From Dulcicalothrix desertica PCC 7102 (lineage in GTDB: Bacteria > Cyanobacteriota > Cyanobacteriia > Cyanobacteriales > Nostocaceae): a DNA stretch of 46,663 nt. Within the stretch, counting starts at the first letter, position 1, and each line of letters begins with the position of its first letter. The stretch is from assembly GCF_003991905.1 (NCBI RefSeq), contig NZ_RSCL01000002.1:113648-160310 (forward strand), given 5' to 3'. Made by a program: the position numbers and the translations under genes. Shown here piece by piece: positions 17,118-26,101 of the stretch. Under the pieces are notes generated by a model. It saw nothing but the letters and a program-made list of their open reading frames with translations. It did not search any database and had not been told where the DNA came from.

Positions 17118-20036
17118 GTGGTAATTTCCGCTCCACAGCCTAAATCAACTAATCTACCGCTGGGAAAAAAGAGTCAATCGAACAATTTTCAAGTTCGACA
17201 CATTGGACCGTCTGATGGTCAGGTTCGTCATATGCTGGAAGTTATGGGACTTTCTAGTCTAAATGAACTGATTGATAAAAGTGTGCCGCAGGCAATTCAA
17301 CTTAAAAGGGAGCTTAATCTTTCAGAAGCTAAGAGTGAATACGCTGCTTTAGCTCAGTTGAAGGAAATAGCTTTGCACAATCAGGTTTACCGTTCGTATA
17401 TCGGTATGGGGTATTCTAATTGCATTACTCCTCCTGTAATTTTACGTAATATTCTCGAAAATCCTGGTTGGTATACAGCTTATACTCCTTACCAGCCTGA
17501 AATTGCTCAAGGGCGCCTCGAAGCACTATTAAATTTCCAAACAATGATTATCGACCTCACTGGTTTGGAAATTGCCAATGCTTCGCTACTCGATGAGGGT
17601 ACTGCTGCTGCCGAAGCAATGACTATGAGTTACGGTATTTGTAAAAACAAGGCAAATACTTTCTTTGTGTCTCAAGATTGCCATCCCCAAACAATCGACG
17701 TGTTACAGACACGTGCCAGACCCTTGGGTATCGAAATTCTTATTGGAGACCATCGTACTTTTGATTTCGAGCAAGCTATATTCGGCGCCGTTTTACAATA
17801 CCCCGCTACCGACGGCACAATTTACGATTACAGCACCTTCTGTGAACAAGCACATAAAACAGGCGCCCTCGTTACGGTTGCTGCTGATATTATGAGCTTG
17901 TGTTTACTAACACCTCCAGGAGAATTTGGCGCCGATATCGTTGTTGGTAGTACCCAACGTTTCGGAGTTCCCCTTGGCTATGGTGGTCCACACGCAGCAT
18001 ATTTTGCTACTAAAGAAGAATATAAACGGCAAGTCCCAGGTAGAATTGTTGGAGTATCGAAAGATGCTCGTGGTAATACAGCGTTACGTTTAGCACTACA
18101 AACACGCGAACAGCACATCCGTCGTGATAAAGCTACTAGTAATATTTGTACAGCACAAGTATTACTAGCTGTTATTGCTGGGATGTATGCTGTGTATCAT
18201 GGCGCCGATGGATTAAGACAAATTGCCTTAGATATCCATCAAAAAACCTTAACATTAGCTCAAGCACTCAAGCAATTAGGCTATAAAATAGTTTCTCTCG
18301 ATGTCTTCGACACATTAAAGGTTGAACTAGGAAACCAAAAGTTAGAAGATATTTTAAATAGAAGCGAAGCCAAAAAAATCAACTTGAGAATCTATGACGA
18401 TACAGCAGTAGGTATTTCCCTCGACGAAACAACCACCGAAGCTGATTTAATAGATTTACTACAAATTTTCGGAGGTTCTCCCACCACCCCCTCTCTAGAA
18501 ATCCAAAATCCAAAATCCAAAATCCAAAATCGTACTCCCTACCTAACCCACCCAGTCTTCAACCGCTATCACTCCGAAACTGAGTTACTGCGTTATATTC
18601 ATAAACTTGAAACCAAAGATTTATCATTAACAACATCGATGATTCCTTTAGGTTCATGTACGATGAAGCTAAACGCGACAGCGGAAATGATACCTGTAAC
18701 TTGGGCAGAATTTGGTAATATTCACCCATTTGCACCAAAATCACAAACGCGCGGGTATCAAATTTTATTTGAACAGCTTGAAGAGTGGTTAGCTGAAATT
18801 ACTGGTTTTGCTGGAATATCTCTGCAACCAAACGCAGGTTCACAAGGTGAATATGCGGGACTTTTAGTAATTCGTCAGTATCACGAATCACGCAACGAAG
18901 GTCATCGTAATATTTGTTTAATTCCAGAGTCTGCACATGGAACTAACCCAGCAAGTGCAGTAATGTGTGGAATGAAAGTAGTAGGTGTTGCGTGCGATAA
19001 AGATGGTAATATTGATGTTGCCGACCTCAAAGCAAAAGCCGAAAAGCATAGCAATAACCTTTCTGCCTTGATGGTGACATACCCATCTACCCACGGTGTA
19101 TTTGAGGAAGCTATCAAAGATATTTGTGGCATCGTTCATTCTCATGGTGGACAGGTATATATGGACGGCGCCAACATGAATGCTCAAGTCGGACTTTGCC
19201 GTCCTGGAGATATAGGCGCCGACGTTTGCCACTTAAACCTACACAAAACCTTCTGCATACCTCACGGTGGTGGTGGCCCTGGTATGGGTCCTATCGGTGT
19301 TGCCTCACACCTAGTCCCCTTCCTCCCAGGACACGCTATTGTAGATATTTCTAACCCCACTCAGCACTCAGCACTCTCTTCTCATCACTCCAAAATAGGC
19401 GCCGTTTCTGCTGCACCTTGGGGTAGTGCCAGCATCTTAGTAATTTCTTGGATGTATATTGTAATGATGGGCGCCAAAGGTTTAACCGAAGCTACCAAAA
19501 TTGCAATTCTCAACGCCAACTACATCGCCAAACGGTTAGAAAACCACTACCCAGTACTTTATAAAGGTAGTAACGGTTATGTCGCCCACGAGTGTATCTT
19601 AGATTTGCGCGCGTTGAAAAAATCCGCCAACATCGACATTGATGACCTAGCTAAACGCTTAATGGACTACGGTTTCCATGCACCCACCGTATCATGGCCT
19701 GTTGCTGGTACCATCATGGTAGAACCAACCGAAAGCGAATCAAAAGAAGAAATCGACCGTTTCTGTGATGCATTAATTTCCATTCGCCAAGAAATTGCCG
19801 AAATTGAATCTGGGAAAATGGATATTCAAGACAACCTCTTGAAAAATGCCCCTCACACCGCCGAAAGCTTAATATCCGGTGACTGGACACATCCATATAC
19901 CAGAGAACAAGCCGCATATCCGGCGCCGTGGACACGCGATAATAAATTCTGGGTCAGCGTCAGTCGCATCGACGCAGCATTTGGCGATAGAAACTTCGTC
20001 TGCTCTTGCCTTCCTATGGAAGCATACAGCGAATAA
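17118..20036 (+). CDS. gcvP: glycine dehydrogenase (decarboxylating), P protein
   Basis: A 972-residue PLP enzyme that decarboxylates glycine and loads the aminomethyl group on GcvH. Motifs include the N-terminal [50 protein letters not shown], the glycine-rich [17 protein letters not shown] segment, and the PLP lysine in [20 protein letters not shown]. It ends with the conserved [16 protein letters not shown] 17118 has GGAG 8 bases upstream. Two heptamer repeats are embedded in frame (18501-18531 and 19358-19376) and encode extra residues in loops between domains. The last 14 codons, including the stop, are the left attachment site of a 7.7-kb element, and integration left the gene intact. 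Confidence 0.97.
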   Translation: MVISAPQPKSTNLPLGKKSQSNNFQVRHIGPSDGQVRHMLEVMGLSSLNELIDKSVPQAIQLKRELNLSEAKSEYAALAQLKEIALHNQVYRSYIGMGYSNCITPPVILRNILENPGWYTAYTPYQPEIAQGRLEALLNFQTMIIDLTGLEIANASLLDEGTAAAEAMTMSYGICKNKANTFFVSQDCHPQTIDVLQTRARPLGIEILIGDHRTFDFEQAIFGAVLQYPATDGTIYDYSTFCEQAHKTGALVTVAADIMSLCLLTPPGEFGADIVVGSTQRFGVPLGYGGPHAAYFATKEEYKRQVPGRIVGVSKDARGNTALRLALQTREQHIRRDKATSNICTAQVLLAVIAGMYAVYHGADGLRQIALDIHQKTLTLAQALKQLGYKIVSLDVFDTLKVELGNQKLEDILNRSEAKKINLRIYDDTAVGISLDETTTEADLIDLLQIFGGSPTTPSLEIQNPKSKIQNRTPYLTHPVFNRYHSETELLRYIHKLETKDLSLTTSMIPLGSCTMKLNATAEMIPVTWAEFGNIHPFAPKSQTRGYQILFEQLEEWLAEITGFAGISLQPNAGSQGEYAGLLVIRQYHESRNEGHRNICLIPESAHGTNPASAVMCGMKVVGVACDKDGNIDVADLKAKAEKHSNNLSALMVTYPSTHGVFEEAIKDICGIVHSHGGQVYMDGANMNAQVGLCRPGDIGADVCHLNLHKTFCIPHGGGGPGMGPIGVASHLVPFLPGHAIVDISNPTQHSALSSHHSKIGAVSAAPWGSASILVISWMYIVMMGAKGLTEATKIAILNANYIAKRLENHYPVLYKGSNGYVAHECILDLRALKKSANIDIDDLAKRLMDYGFHAPTVSWPVAGTIMVEPTESESKEEIDRFCDALISIRQEIAEIESGKMDIQDNLLKNAPHTAESLISGDWTHPYTREQAAYPAPWTRDNKFWVSVSRIDAAFGDRNFVCSCLPMEAYSE
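18501..18531. repeat. in-frame STRR repeat (ATCCAAA)4 inside gcvP
   Basis: Four and a half copies of the 7-mer ATCCAAA encode [11 protein letters not shown] between the two homologous halves of GcvP. As 7 is not a multiple of 3, the peptide repeats only every 21 bases. Confidence 0.85.
19358..19376. repeat. in-frame STRR repeat (CACTCAG) inside gcvP
   Basis: Nearly three copies of CACTCAG encode part of [16 protein letters not shown]. This sits in the loop before [20 protein letters not shown], where bacterial GcvP proteins vary. Confidence 0.8.
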
Positions 20037-20037
20037 C
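19995..20037 (+). other. attL: 43-bp direct repeat, last 14 codons of gcvP plus one base
   Basis: Encodes [13 protein letters not shown] and the stop codon. An inverted repeat CTTCC-TAT-GGAAG lies at 20010-20022 and is a good candidate for the integrase core site with crossover around TAT. The copy at 27733 is identical over 43 bases and diverges on both sides. Confidence 0.92.
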
Positions 20038-20076
20038 GGTGTTTCCGGTACTTAGGGCATTCCAATAAACCCTATT

Positions 20077-20097
20077 TACTAACCATTTACTAACCAT
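20077..20097 (+). promoter_or_regulatory. candidate integrase arm sites, left end
   Basis: Two direct copies of TACTAACCAT, 11 bp apart (20077-20086 and 20088-20097), 40 bp inside the left att repeat. The same pair with the same spacing and orientation recurs at 27641-27661 beside the right att repeat. Confidence 0.6.
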
Positions 20098-20196
20098 TTT
20101 GCCTTTAGTTTACCCTAGTTGACACGGAGTTAGCTAGGGTTTTACTACATCTAAGATGTTGACAGTTTATTTATAGATACCACTAGTAGTACAGTT

Positions 20197-20394
20197 ATGC
20201 CTAAAGTCACACCTAGAACATATAAACTATACATCCGTTTAAGTACCGATGAACTAGCGGAACTTACCCAAATAGCAGCTAATAAAACCATCCCCGTTAG
20301 TACACTAGTTCGCAGTATAGCATTGGAGTATACCCGGTCATTACCTAAGTCTAGTAACGATACTACTAGTTTCGATATAGATGGTACTTTGTAG
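20197..20394 (+). CDS. small ribbon-helix-helix (CopG-like) DNA-binding protein
   Basis: A 65-residue protein, MPKVTPRTYKLYIRLSTDEL then AELTQIAANKTIPVSTLVRS. A beta strand is followed by two helices with the pattern DELAELTQIAANKTIPVSTLVRSI, as in CopG/Arc/MetJ-like regulators. The C-terminal 15 residues are polar. TTGACA hexamers occur at 20119 and 20159, so a promoter probably lies just upstream, but no strong -10 box is visible. As the first gene of the element it may control the replication gene or excision. The family is supported by pattern only. Confidence 0.6.
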   Translation: MPKVTPRTYKLYIRLSTDELAELTQIAANKTIPVSTLVRSIALEYTRSLPKSSNDTTSFDIDGTL

Positions 20395-20530
20395 AACTGT
20401 ACCAAGTAATGTTGCAAACTTTCCGGAATAGTGCTACAATACTATGTATTAATAAGTAATAACCCTGACGGTAGCCATCACATCACCAGCTACCATTGAC
20501 ACTTTAATAATGTAAGACATAGGAATACAC

Positions 20531-20683
20531 ATGAAAGAAACAAGACCCAAACACATCAATGCCAGAGTCACAGAAGATGAGCATGAGTGGTTACAAAGAC
20601 GGGCTAACAAGCTAGGTATGACACTATCTAACTACATTCGGTATGTATGCCTCAATGCTGATATTAAGTCTAATGTAGGTTGA
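20531..20683 (+). CDS. 50-residue ribbon-helix-helix-like protein
   Basis: A short gene, MKETRPKHINARVTEDEHEW then LQRRANKLGMTLSNYIRYVC. The form RVTEDEHEWLQRRANKLGMTLSNYIR (strand, helix, turn, helix) is that of mobilisation/RHH proteins such as MobC N-termini or Arc-like repressors. AGGAA lies 8 bases before the ATG. Its stop is four bases before the start of the next gene, so the two are co-transcribed. It might regulate replication of the element. Confidence 0.6.
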   Translation: MKETRPKHINARVTEDEHEWLQRRANKLGMTLSNYIRYVCLNADIKSNVG

Positions 20684-20687
20684 CCCT

Positions 20688-20900
20688 ATGACATATCAAG
20701 TTAAACTCACACCTGACATAACAGTAGCCCATCTGGACATTGAGAAAGTAACTTGGAGGGGCAGAAAGACTTACCTAAGTTTCACAAATACCCAACTCTG
20801 GCTAGTACATCTCTGGGATGGTCGGGTTATTGAAGTTAAACCATCAGAACTCGATAGCGCCTCAGAGGAAGTACTTAAAGATATCGCATTCCCTGGTTAA
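20688..20900 (+). CDS. unrecognised 70-residue protein of the element
   Basis: Starts four bases after the preceding RHH gene and encodes MTYQVKLTPDITVAHLDIEK, then VTWRGRKTYLSFTNTQLWLV. It is predicted to be a mostly beta-stranded small soluble protein with an acidic tail. I know no family for it. Codon choice and tight spacing support it being translated. Confidence 0.5.
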   Translation: MTYQVKLTPDITVAHLDIEKVTWRGRKTYLSFTNTQLWLVHLWDGRVIEVKPSELDSASEEVLKDIAFPG

Positions 20901-20970
20901 CTACCTAGGTTAACCAATACTGACAGAACAAACTTAAAAGCCCTCCAGTGCGGCAAACACCAAAGGGCTT
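20895..20970. promoter_or_regulatory. inverted repeat and hairpin in front of the helicase gene
   Basis: GGTTAAC (20895-20901) and GTTAACC (20909-20915) form a perfect inverted repeat at the end of the preceding gene. Then AAGCCCT (20938-20944) pairs with AGGGCTT (20964-20970) just before the helicase start at 21011. These could be an operator and an attenuator controlling the replication gene. Confidence 0.4.
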
Positions 20971-21010
20971 AGTTATTTACTTATATACACCATTCAAGGA
21001 ACCAACTCAA

Positions 21011-22453
21011 ATGGATATTTCTAATAACAATGTAGCTAACTACAACTCAAATGTCAATGCCGAAATAGACTTCATTGATGATACTGATACTTTCAGTGCT
21101 GGCAATGACTTAGACAAGCTATTGAAAGCTATTAGATGCATCGACATATTACATTTACAAGTACTTGGTAGTAGCCGCTATGACAACAAAGATGCTCGTG
21201 AGCAGAATGCAGTCATTAAACAAGCTAAGAGTGCTATTCTGAAAGCTGGTAAGCAGTCAGGTTATGTATTCTGGGAAGTATTCAAAGCTGCTTATCACAA
21301 CAAACTAGACCGCAATGAGTGGACTGGTGATATCTACTTTAATGGCACAGTTAACACCTCAGAGAAGCTACTAGACAGGTTAGAGACTAGTTTAGGTTTA
21401 CTATCTCCCATATCAGAAACAGTCTACAACAGAAAGCTTGATGTACTGTTAGAGTGTTATGGTTTTAACCCTGTCAGAAAGCAACTAGAAAACTATGCCA
21501 AACAATACCCCGAAGTAATGCCAGAGTGGTCACAGTTAGCCAGTATCTTGTTTGGTACCACTGATGAACTATCCCAAATGATGGTAGAGAAGTGGCTCAT
21601 AGCTGCTGTTGCCAGAGCAATACAACCAGGTTGTCAGGTAGATAATGCCCTAGTTCTCAAAGGTGGGCAGGGTATAGGTAAGTCTACTTGCTTCAGAATA
21701 CTAGGCGGGGACTACTTTCTAGACTTAGATAACTCCACAGATGGTACTGAAGTTAAACGACAACTGGGCAGGTCTTGGATAGTCGAGATGGGTGAGATGG
21801 AGGCTATTACAGGTAAGAAAGATACTGAAGAGTTGAAAGCATTTCTCACCAAACTTAAGGATACTTACAGAGCTTTGTATGAGCGCTCACCTAAAGACCA
21901 TCAAAGACATGTGGTATTTGGTGGTACTTGTAACAGTAATGAAGTACTCAGAGACCCCACAGGCAGTCGTAGACAGTGGTTTATTGACTGTGATGAAAGA
22001 CCTATTAACAATGACTGGTTAAAAGTTAACCGAGAAGCTATTCTGGCTAGCGCATATCACAAGTTCATCTCTGGTGCTAGCTGGTGGGCTGATAGTGAAA
22101 TGACTAAGGCATCTGAAGAAAGAAACAAGGACTATACTGTATCCGGAGCATGGACAGAGCAACTAGAAGCGGTACTCACAGAGGTAACAGTGGATGGTAG
22201 CAAAGAAGTAGCATTCAAGTTAGTAGACATAATGAAAGCGCTGCTACTGTCACCTGAAAGCCAAAGTAAGAACAAGAAAGCTATTCTATTAAGCCTTAAA
22301 CAGCTTGGATATGACCAGAAAGTAGTCCGAGTAGGCACTAGTACAGCTAAAATGTACTGCCTCAAGACTGCAAGCAAGCCAGTACCTACTGAGTATTCCG
22401 GTACTACCTGGATGTACTGGAGAGATGCTTGGAAGTCTAGCAAAGAAGTTTAG
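21011..22453 (+). CDS. VapE-type SF3 helicase/ATPase (putative replication initiator)
   Basis: The ATG at 21011 has AAGGAA upstream and gives 480 residues; the frame is open back to a GTG at 20948, a poorer start. Walker A is GGQGIGKST (218-226), followed by a Walker B-like IVEMGEMEAI, a sensor stretch VVFGGTCNSNEVLRDPTGSR and an arginine finger RRQWFIDCDERP. This is the virulence-associated E domain of superfamily 3 helicases, used by phages, SaPI-like satellites and plasmids to start replication. The N-terminal 190 residues are unlike a known primase and may be a specific adaptor. It lies directly upstream of a dense iteron cluster, supporting a role in replicating the element. Confidence 0.85.
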   Translation: MDISNNNVANYNSNVNAEIDFIDDTDTFSAGNDLDKLLKAIRCIDILHLQVLGSSRYDNKDAREQNAVIKQAKSAILKAGKQSGYVFWEVFKAAYHNKLDRNEWTGDIYFNGTVNTSEKLLDRLETSLGLLSPISETVYNRKLDVLLECYGFNPVRKQLENYAKQYPEVMPEWSQLASILFGTTDELSQMMVEKWLIAAVARAIQPGCQVDNALVLKGGQGIGKSTCFRILGGDYFLDLDNSTDGTEVKRQLGRSWIVEMGEMEAITGKKDTEELKAFLTKLKDTYRALYERSPKDHQRHVVFGGTCNSNEVLRDPTGSRRQWFIDCDERPINNDWLKVNREAILASAYHKFISGASWWADSEMTKASEERNKDYTVSGAWTEQLEAVLTEVTVDGSKEVAFKLVDIMKALLLSPESQSKNKKAILLSLKQLGYDQKVVRVGTSTAKMYCLKTASKPVPTEYSGTTWMYWRDAWKSSKEV

Positions 22454-22481
22454 TACTATTGACTTTTAAATATCCTTGAAT

Positions 22482-22513
22482 AACCCTGGTAGGTACTTAG
22501 ACTTACTGGGGTT
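22482..22513 (+). terminator. hairpin after the helicase gene
   Basis: AACCC/GGGTT stem with the loop sequence GGTAGGTACTTA, 28 bp after the helicase stop. Closely similar hairpins occur at 24938-24969 and, reversed, at 26053-26080. An ORF that runs through here and the iterons is judged an artefact. Confidence 0.6.
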
Positions 22514-22524
22514 TACTTTAGGTT

Positions 22525-22861
22525 GTTACCTTTTCTGTTACCTTTTCCTTGAATGTTACCTCAAATGTTACCTCAGAGGTAACAGCTACACCCTAGTCAT
22601 AGTAAGGGTTACAGGAGAATGTTACCTTGTTACCTTAAATATACAGAAAACTATCTAACAACTAAATACACTATACAGTTACCTACTCTATATACACAGG
22701 TAACTAGGTCACTTTTTGAGGTAACAAGGTAACATTTAGCTAGGATGTAGATACAGTAAGGGTTGTAGCTGTTACCCTAAAGGTAACATTTACCTCAGAA
22801 AAGGTAACATCCTGAGAGAAAAGGTAACATCTTAAGATGGCAGGTAACATTATAAGGTAAC
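22525..22861. repeat. iteron-like cluster, 17 copies of GTTACC/GGTAAC: candidate origin
   Basis: Within 337 bp there are eight GTTACC (22525, 22537, 22555, 22567, 22621, 22629, 22678, 22771) and nine GGTAAC (22578, 22699, 22720, 22728, 22782, 22803, 22823, 22843, 22856). The left half is mainly GTTACC and the right half mainly GGTAAC, so the array is roughly mirror-symmetric around an AT-rich stretch at about 22635-22698. Many copies extend to AGGTAACAT. A repeat array next to a replication helicase gene with an AT-rich centre is what a plasmid or satellite origin looks like. Confidence 0.7.
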
Positions 22862-22896
22862 AGACCTAAGAAGTTAGGGTAAACTTAGTCAGTCTT

Positions 22897-23169
22897 ATGG
22901 CAGTAGTTAGAGACATTGGAGTAGAAACAGTAAGACAGCTAGGGGTTAAGGTAACACTATCCGATGCTTCTGGTACAGCTAAGTCATTACTAGAACTACT
23001 TGAGTACACAGTTAAGGGGAAACTAGAGACAGTGATAAGCAAGTCAAGCATGACCTCTAAAGAAGAAGAAGGAGATGGTAGCAAGGAACAGGTAATGGTG
23101 TACTACATCACTAGAACTACTCAACAGTCAGCATTACTTCGTAGGTTACTACCCGGTATAACCATATAA
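22897..23169 (+). CDS. unrecognised 90-residue protein of the element
   Basis: Encodes MAVVRDIGVETVRQLGVKVT, then LSDASGTAKSLLELLEYTVK, with an acidic linker KEEEGDGSKE and a C-terminus VYYITRTTQQSALLRRLLPG. It follows the iteron region by 35 bp, on the same strand. No family is recognised and no clear ribosome site is present, so coding is only moderately supported. Confidence 0.4.
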   Translation: MAVVRDIGVETVRQLGVKVTLSDASGTAKSLLELLEYTVKGKLETVISKSSMTSKEEEGDGSKEQVMVYYITRTTQQSALLRRLLPGITI

Positions 23170-23738
23170 CTACTTAGTAATACTAATACTACGAAGTACT
23201 CACTGATAACTCTAGAGATGACTTAGGGGTGTTCTGGAATGAACTATCCTATGCTGGAACTGTTTTAAATAGCTGTACTTACTTTAGTCAGAGAATATTA
23301 CTGTACTTCGGAATGTACTATTACATGCTGTGGTTACTGAAGCACTATCCATAATAAGGGTAGCTTATTCCGAGTGTTCAATAGTTAAGTAAACCTTATT
23401 TCTGATAACCTACAGGGAAGCACTGGCAGAAGACTTGCGCGGTACTGGGGTAGTTGTTCCTAGGTCAGGATGTAGTAATATCAATACTCTGGGGCATATT
23501 CAAGTACTGCGAAGCACCATATCTAAACTACCTGTTTCTTACTTCTTACTTATTACTGTGTAGTTGACCTACCTTATGACCATCCAGACAGCATTAGTTT
23601 AACCAAAGAACTCCAGTCTGGATGACTAAGGTAGTACTGACTGTGACAGTTGACATTTTAAAGATAACGACAGCAGGACAGCACAATATGCCTAGATAGC
23701 GCCAACTACCTAAGCATTTACCAGGAAGAGTATTTAAA
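23170..23738. other. non-coding stretch inside the element
   Basis: 569 bp without a convincing gene on either strand. It contains several short TACTTCG/CGAAGTA words (for example near 23190, 23303 and 23505) and ends with TTGACATTTTAAAGATAAC near 23648, a possible promoter for the next gene. Decayed genes or a regulatory region are both possible. Confidence 0.35.
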
Positions 23739-24101
23739 ATGTATAACAGTAACTTCAGACTATATTATAGCACATTTGGGTGGACTTGTGTTATATCCAG
23801 ACCTTCTTTATCTAAACTTTATCTAAATGAAGATGGTACACCAGCAGCAGTAGGGTATTTTGCATCTCAGTATGGTAGAGACTTGGTTTATACAGAACTG
23901 CATGGTATTAACCAGAATGACTACCAGAACAACCTGCCAGACTTGGTAGTGTATCAGCTAGCAGATGGTACTTTGTTAGCTGCTGCTAAGGCTGTATTTA
24001 GTGCTGAGAACACTGATATAACTGCTCATAAGGGTAGTTGTTACATCCACCAAGTAGAGTACCTTACTGTGTTAGATAAACTACCCATAAAGCTACCCTG
24101 A
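23739..24101 (+). CDS. unrecognised 120-residue protein of the element
   Basis: Begins MYNSNFRLYYSTFGWTCVIS and continues PSLSKLYLNEDGTPAAVGYF, with many aromatic residues and no long helix, suggesting a compact beta-rich soluble domain. GGAAG lies 12 bases before ATG, a little far. The stop is followed 72 bp later by the next gene on the same strand. I know no relative. Possible roles such as anti-defence or replication control would be guesses. Confidence 0.55.
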   Translation: MYNSNFRLYYSTFGWTCVISRPSLSKLYLNEDGTPAAVGYFASQYGRDLVYTELHGINQNDYQNNLPDLVVYQLADGTLLAAAKAVFSAENTDITAHKGSCYIHQVEYLTVLDKLPIKLP

Positions 24102-24173
24102 CTTACCAGGGTTTCGATAATACCGAGACCCTTGTACTTTACATAACTTTACAAACTATCGGAGATAACCACA

Positions 24174-24854
24174 ATGGATGCAGCAACCAGACTACAGCAG
24201 ATAGTACAAGAACAGACCCAGAGAATGCTAGATGCACAAGCGGAACTTGATAAGGCTAGGCTAGAACAGCAGCAGAAACAAGCTAAGGCAGCTAAGTCAG
24301 CTAAGGAAGTTACCCGGTACTTGAGTAAGCTAGTAGATAGGCAACTTAAGACTGGTCATGTACAGCCTAGGGTGATACAAGAGTACCTTAAGCGCTATGA
24401 AGGTGACTACCAGACTGAGTACCTCAGAATAGCCTGTGCTTTGTTAGTAAACCAGTACCAAGGTGTTATCTCAGAAGCTACTCAGATAGTCGGTAGTAGC
24501 TTTAACTGGCAAGGTCATGAGTACAGTTTGGAGGGGTTATATAGCCAGATAGTGAGTATCCTAGGTAGACCTCCTTTTCAGTCTAAGTACTGGTTCTATG
24601 ACATGCTGACTGATGCTTTAGTTGACCGTGAGCAGTTACTAGAAGACTTCGATAACCCTCAGACCAGACGGGTATACTCTGAGGTAGTTAAGAAGACTGA
24701 TGAGAACTACTCCGAGGTCATTGACTATAACGGTGCAGTTCTGACTACTGATGACATCTTCCTGTTACAGGCAATAGTAGATGGTAATGGATACCGAGAT
24801 GTCTTAACTAATGGCGGTGGTACTTTGAAAGCTTATAGCAAGTCCGTGGAGTAA
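24174..24854 (+). CDS. unrecognised 226-residue protein with N-terminal coiled coil
   Basis: Residues 1-50 (MDAATRLQQIVQEQTQRMLD, AQAELDKARLEQQQKQAKAA) are a strongly charged, glutamine/alanine-rich coiled coil. Residues about 50-226 look globular and mixed, with acidic patches (DALVDREQLLEDFDNPQTRR). CGGAGATAACCACA precedes the ATG, giving GGAG 9 bases upstream. The gene ends before a strong terminator at 24938. It is the last plus-strand gene of the element, in the position where satellites often carry accessory functions, but I do not recognise a family. Confidence 0.6.
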   Translation: MDAATRLQQIVQEQTQRMLDAQAELDKARLEQQQKQAKAAKSAKEVTRYLSKLVDRQLKTGHVQPRVIQEYLKRYEGDYQTEYLRIACALLVNQYQGVISEATQIVGSSFNWQGHEYSLEGLYSQIVSILGRPPFQSKYWFYDMLTDALVDREQLLEDFDNPQTRRVYSEVVKKTDENYSEVIDYNGAVLTTDDIFLLQAIVDGNGYRDVLTNGGGTLKAYSKSVE

Positions 24855-24937
24855 GCTCAGATGTGAACTAGGTGTTCATCGGAGATGTGGTTTCTATTAT
24901 AGAACTCACTTGGTTAGCACTCTTACAGCTACTAAAT

Positions 24938-24969
24938 AACCCCAGTAGGTACTTATACTCACTGGGGTT
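24938..24969 (+). terminator. perfect hairpin terminator AACCCCAGT/ACTGGGGTT
   Basis: A 9-bp perfect stem with the loop AGGTACTTATACTC, followed by TATT. It shares stem and loop sequence with the hairpin at 22482 and, reversed, the one at 26053. It ends the plus-strand block and also stands 52 bp from the end of the converging minus-strand gene. Confidence 0.75.
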
Positions 24970-25021
24970 TATTCTGTATTTGCTCACTCCGACTTGAAGT
25001 AGAGACGAACTTCTCAAAGTA

Positions 25022-25810
25022 CTACACAGTTAGGGTTTCCAGTTTTCGGATATCACTTTGTAGAACTATACACCACACGGACATGTCACCAGTACCCTTT
25101 CTAGTCCAGACTTTGCCGTCTTTAGTAGTTAGAGATGTTCTAGCTAGTTTACATGCATCTCCATATGCCTTGGCACTAGCTAGCTCAGGATACATTGCTT
25201 TAAACTCGTACTTGGTATAGGTTGGTGTAGTGGGTAGGTCAACCTGTAGTTGTGAGGTAACTTCCGGTTGTTGTTGCTGGATGTAGTCTAGTGCCTCATC
25301 AGCAATGACATTATAAGGGGTATCTCTGTCTATTTCTTGCTGTAACCATTGCTGTTGTTTATCTGTCAGTAGCTCAATACCAAGTAACTGGTTCAGTTTA
25401 TCCCAGACTGCTGTATGTTTCTTAGCTACTCGATGTAGCTCTTGTAGGGGGTGTAGTATGGCTACTTTGGCAGGTACATCACATTCATAAGCTAACTGTA
25501 CTGTACCTTTGGAGGTCTTATGCTTGATGTAGAGTTTACCTTCATAGAGTACCCATGTGTCATCTTGTTTATCTGCTTTTGCCAGAATAGTACGAGCTTC
25601 AATACCTTTTATGACTACCCCCTCCCCCTCATGGTTAGCCACGGAAGTACCTACTGTGTCTGGGTTTATGTGGTTAGCCACAGGGTTAGCCATTGCTACA
25701 GATAGTAAATAGTCTTGTAACTTCATACCAACAGCTTCAGCATTTCGTAATATCTGTTGCTTCTCCTCTGCTGTTGCTCTGAAGGCTAACTGCTCTGCTC
25801 TAGTTCTCAT
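25022..25810 (-). CDS. protein with N-terminal ribbon-helix-helix/MobC-like region
   Basis: The second ATG (25810) is preferred, because AAGGAG lies 6 bases before it, whereas the ATG at 25816 overlaps that site. This gives 262 residues. The start RTRAEQLAFRATAEEKQQIL, RNAEAVGMKLQDYLLS is a classic RHH/mobilisation-protein pattern. The long remainder (HPLQELHRVAKKHTAVWDKL, EVTSQLQVDLPTTPTYTKYE) is unrecognised. Copies of TGGTTAGCCA occur in the promoter and also within the coding sequence, where they encode VANH, so the protein may bind its own gene. It is likely an autoregulated control protein of the element; the function is inferred. Confidence 0.6.
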   Translation of the reverse strand: MRTRAEQLAFRATAEEKQQILRNAEAVGMKLQDYLLSVAMANPVANHINPDTVGTSVANHEGEGVVIKGIEARTILAKADKQDDTWVLYEGKLYIKHKTSKGTVQLAYECDVPAKVAILHPLQELHRVAKKHTAVWDKLNQLLGIELLTDKQQQWLQQEIDRDTPYNVIADEALDYIQQQQPEVTSQLQVDLPTTPTYTKYEFKAMYPELASAKAYGDACKLARTSLTTKDGKVWTRKGTGDMSVWCIVLQSDIRKLETLTV

Positions 25811-25917
25811 TGTCATCTCCTTTTATTGCTACTATTATAACATGGTTAGCCATGAAAAGTCGCTCTGGCACTGCTATACAACTATTCTGTCAATGTGGTT
25901 AGCCTTGTGGTTAGCCA
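25632..25917. promoter_or_regulatory. six TGGTTAGCCA-type operator candidates
   Basis: Copies at 25843-25852, 25896-25905 (last base T) and 25908-25917 lie upstream of the minus-strand RHH-like gene. Three more lie inside it at 25632-25641, 25671-25680 and 25683-25692 (one mismatch). The 25843 copy sits in CATGGTTAGCCATG. The copies inside and outside the gene are in the same orientation, fitting cooperative binding by a small DNA-binding protein. Confidence 0.55.
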
Positions 25918-26052
25918 TCTAAAGTATTACCCAGACTGTATTACAGCCATTGGTACCAAATAGGGGGGGGAGGGGGTGTTTAGTACTTCGTAGTTGTTCT
26001 ACTTTGTATCTAGTTCTAACTAACTACATCACCCGCGCTAGCTATAGCCATT

Positions 26053-26080
26053 AAAAAAACCCCGGCTAAGTACCAGGGTT
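26053..26080 (-). terminator. Rho-independent terminator for the minus-strand gene at 26102
   Basis: On the minus strand it reads AACCCTGGTACTTAGCCGGG, then GTTTTTTT: a GC stem followed by seven T. It starts 21 bp after the stop of the 62-residue gene. The loop GGTACTTA matches the other two terminators of the element. Confidence 0.8.
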
Positions 26081-26101
26081 GTTATAGGTTATACATAGCG
26101 G

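Noticed and set aside
22476-22658. A 60-codon open frame after the helicase gene
   Set aside because: It is produced by the GTTACC iterons (repeated CYL peptides) and lacks a ribosome site.
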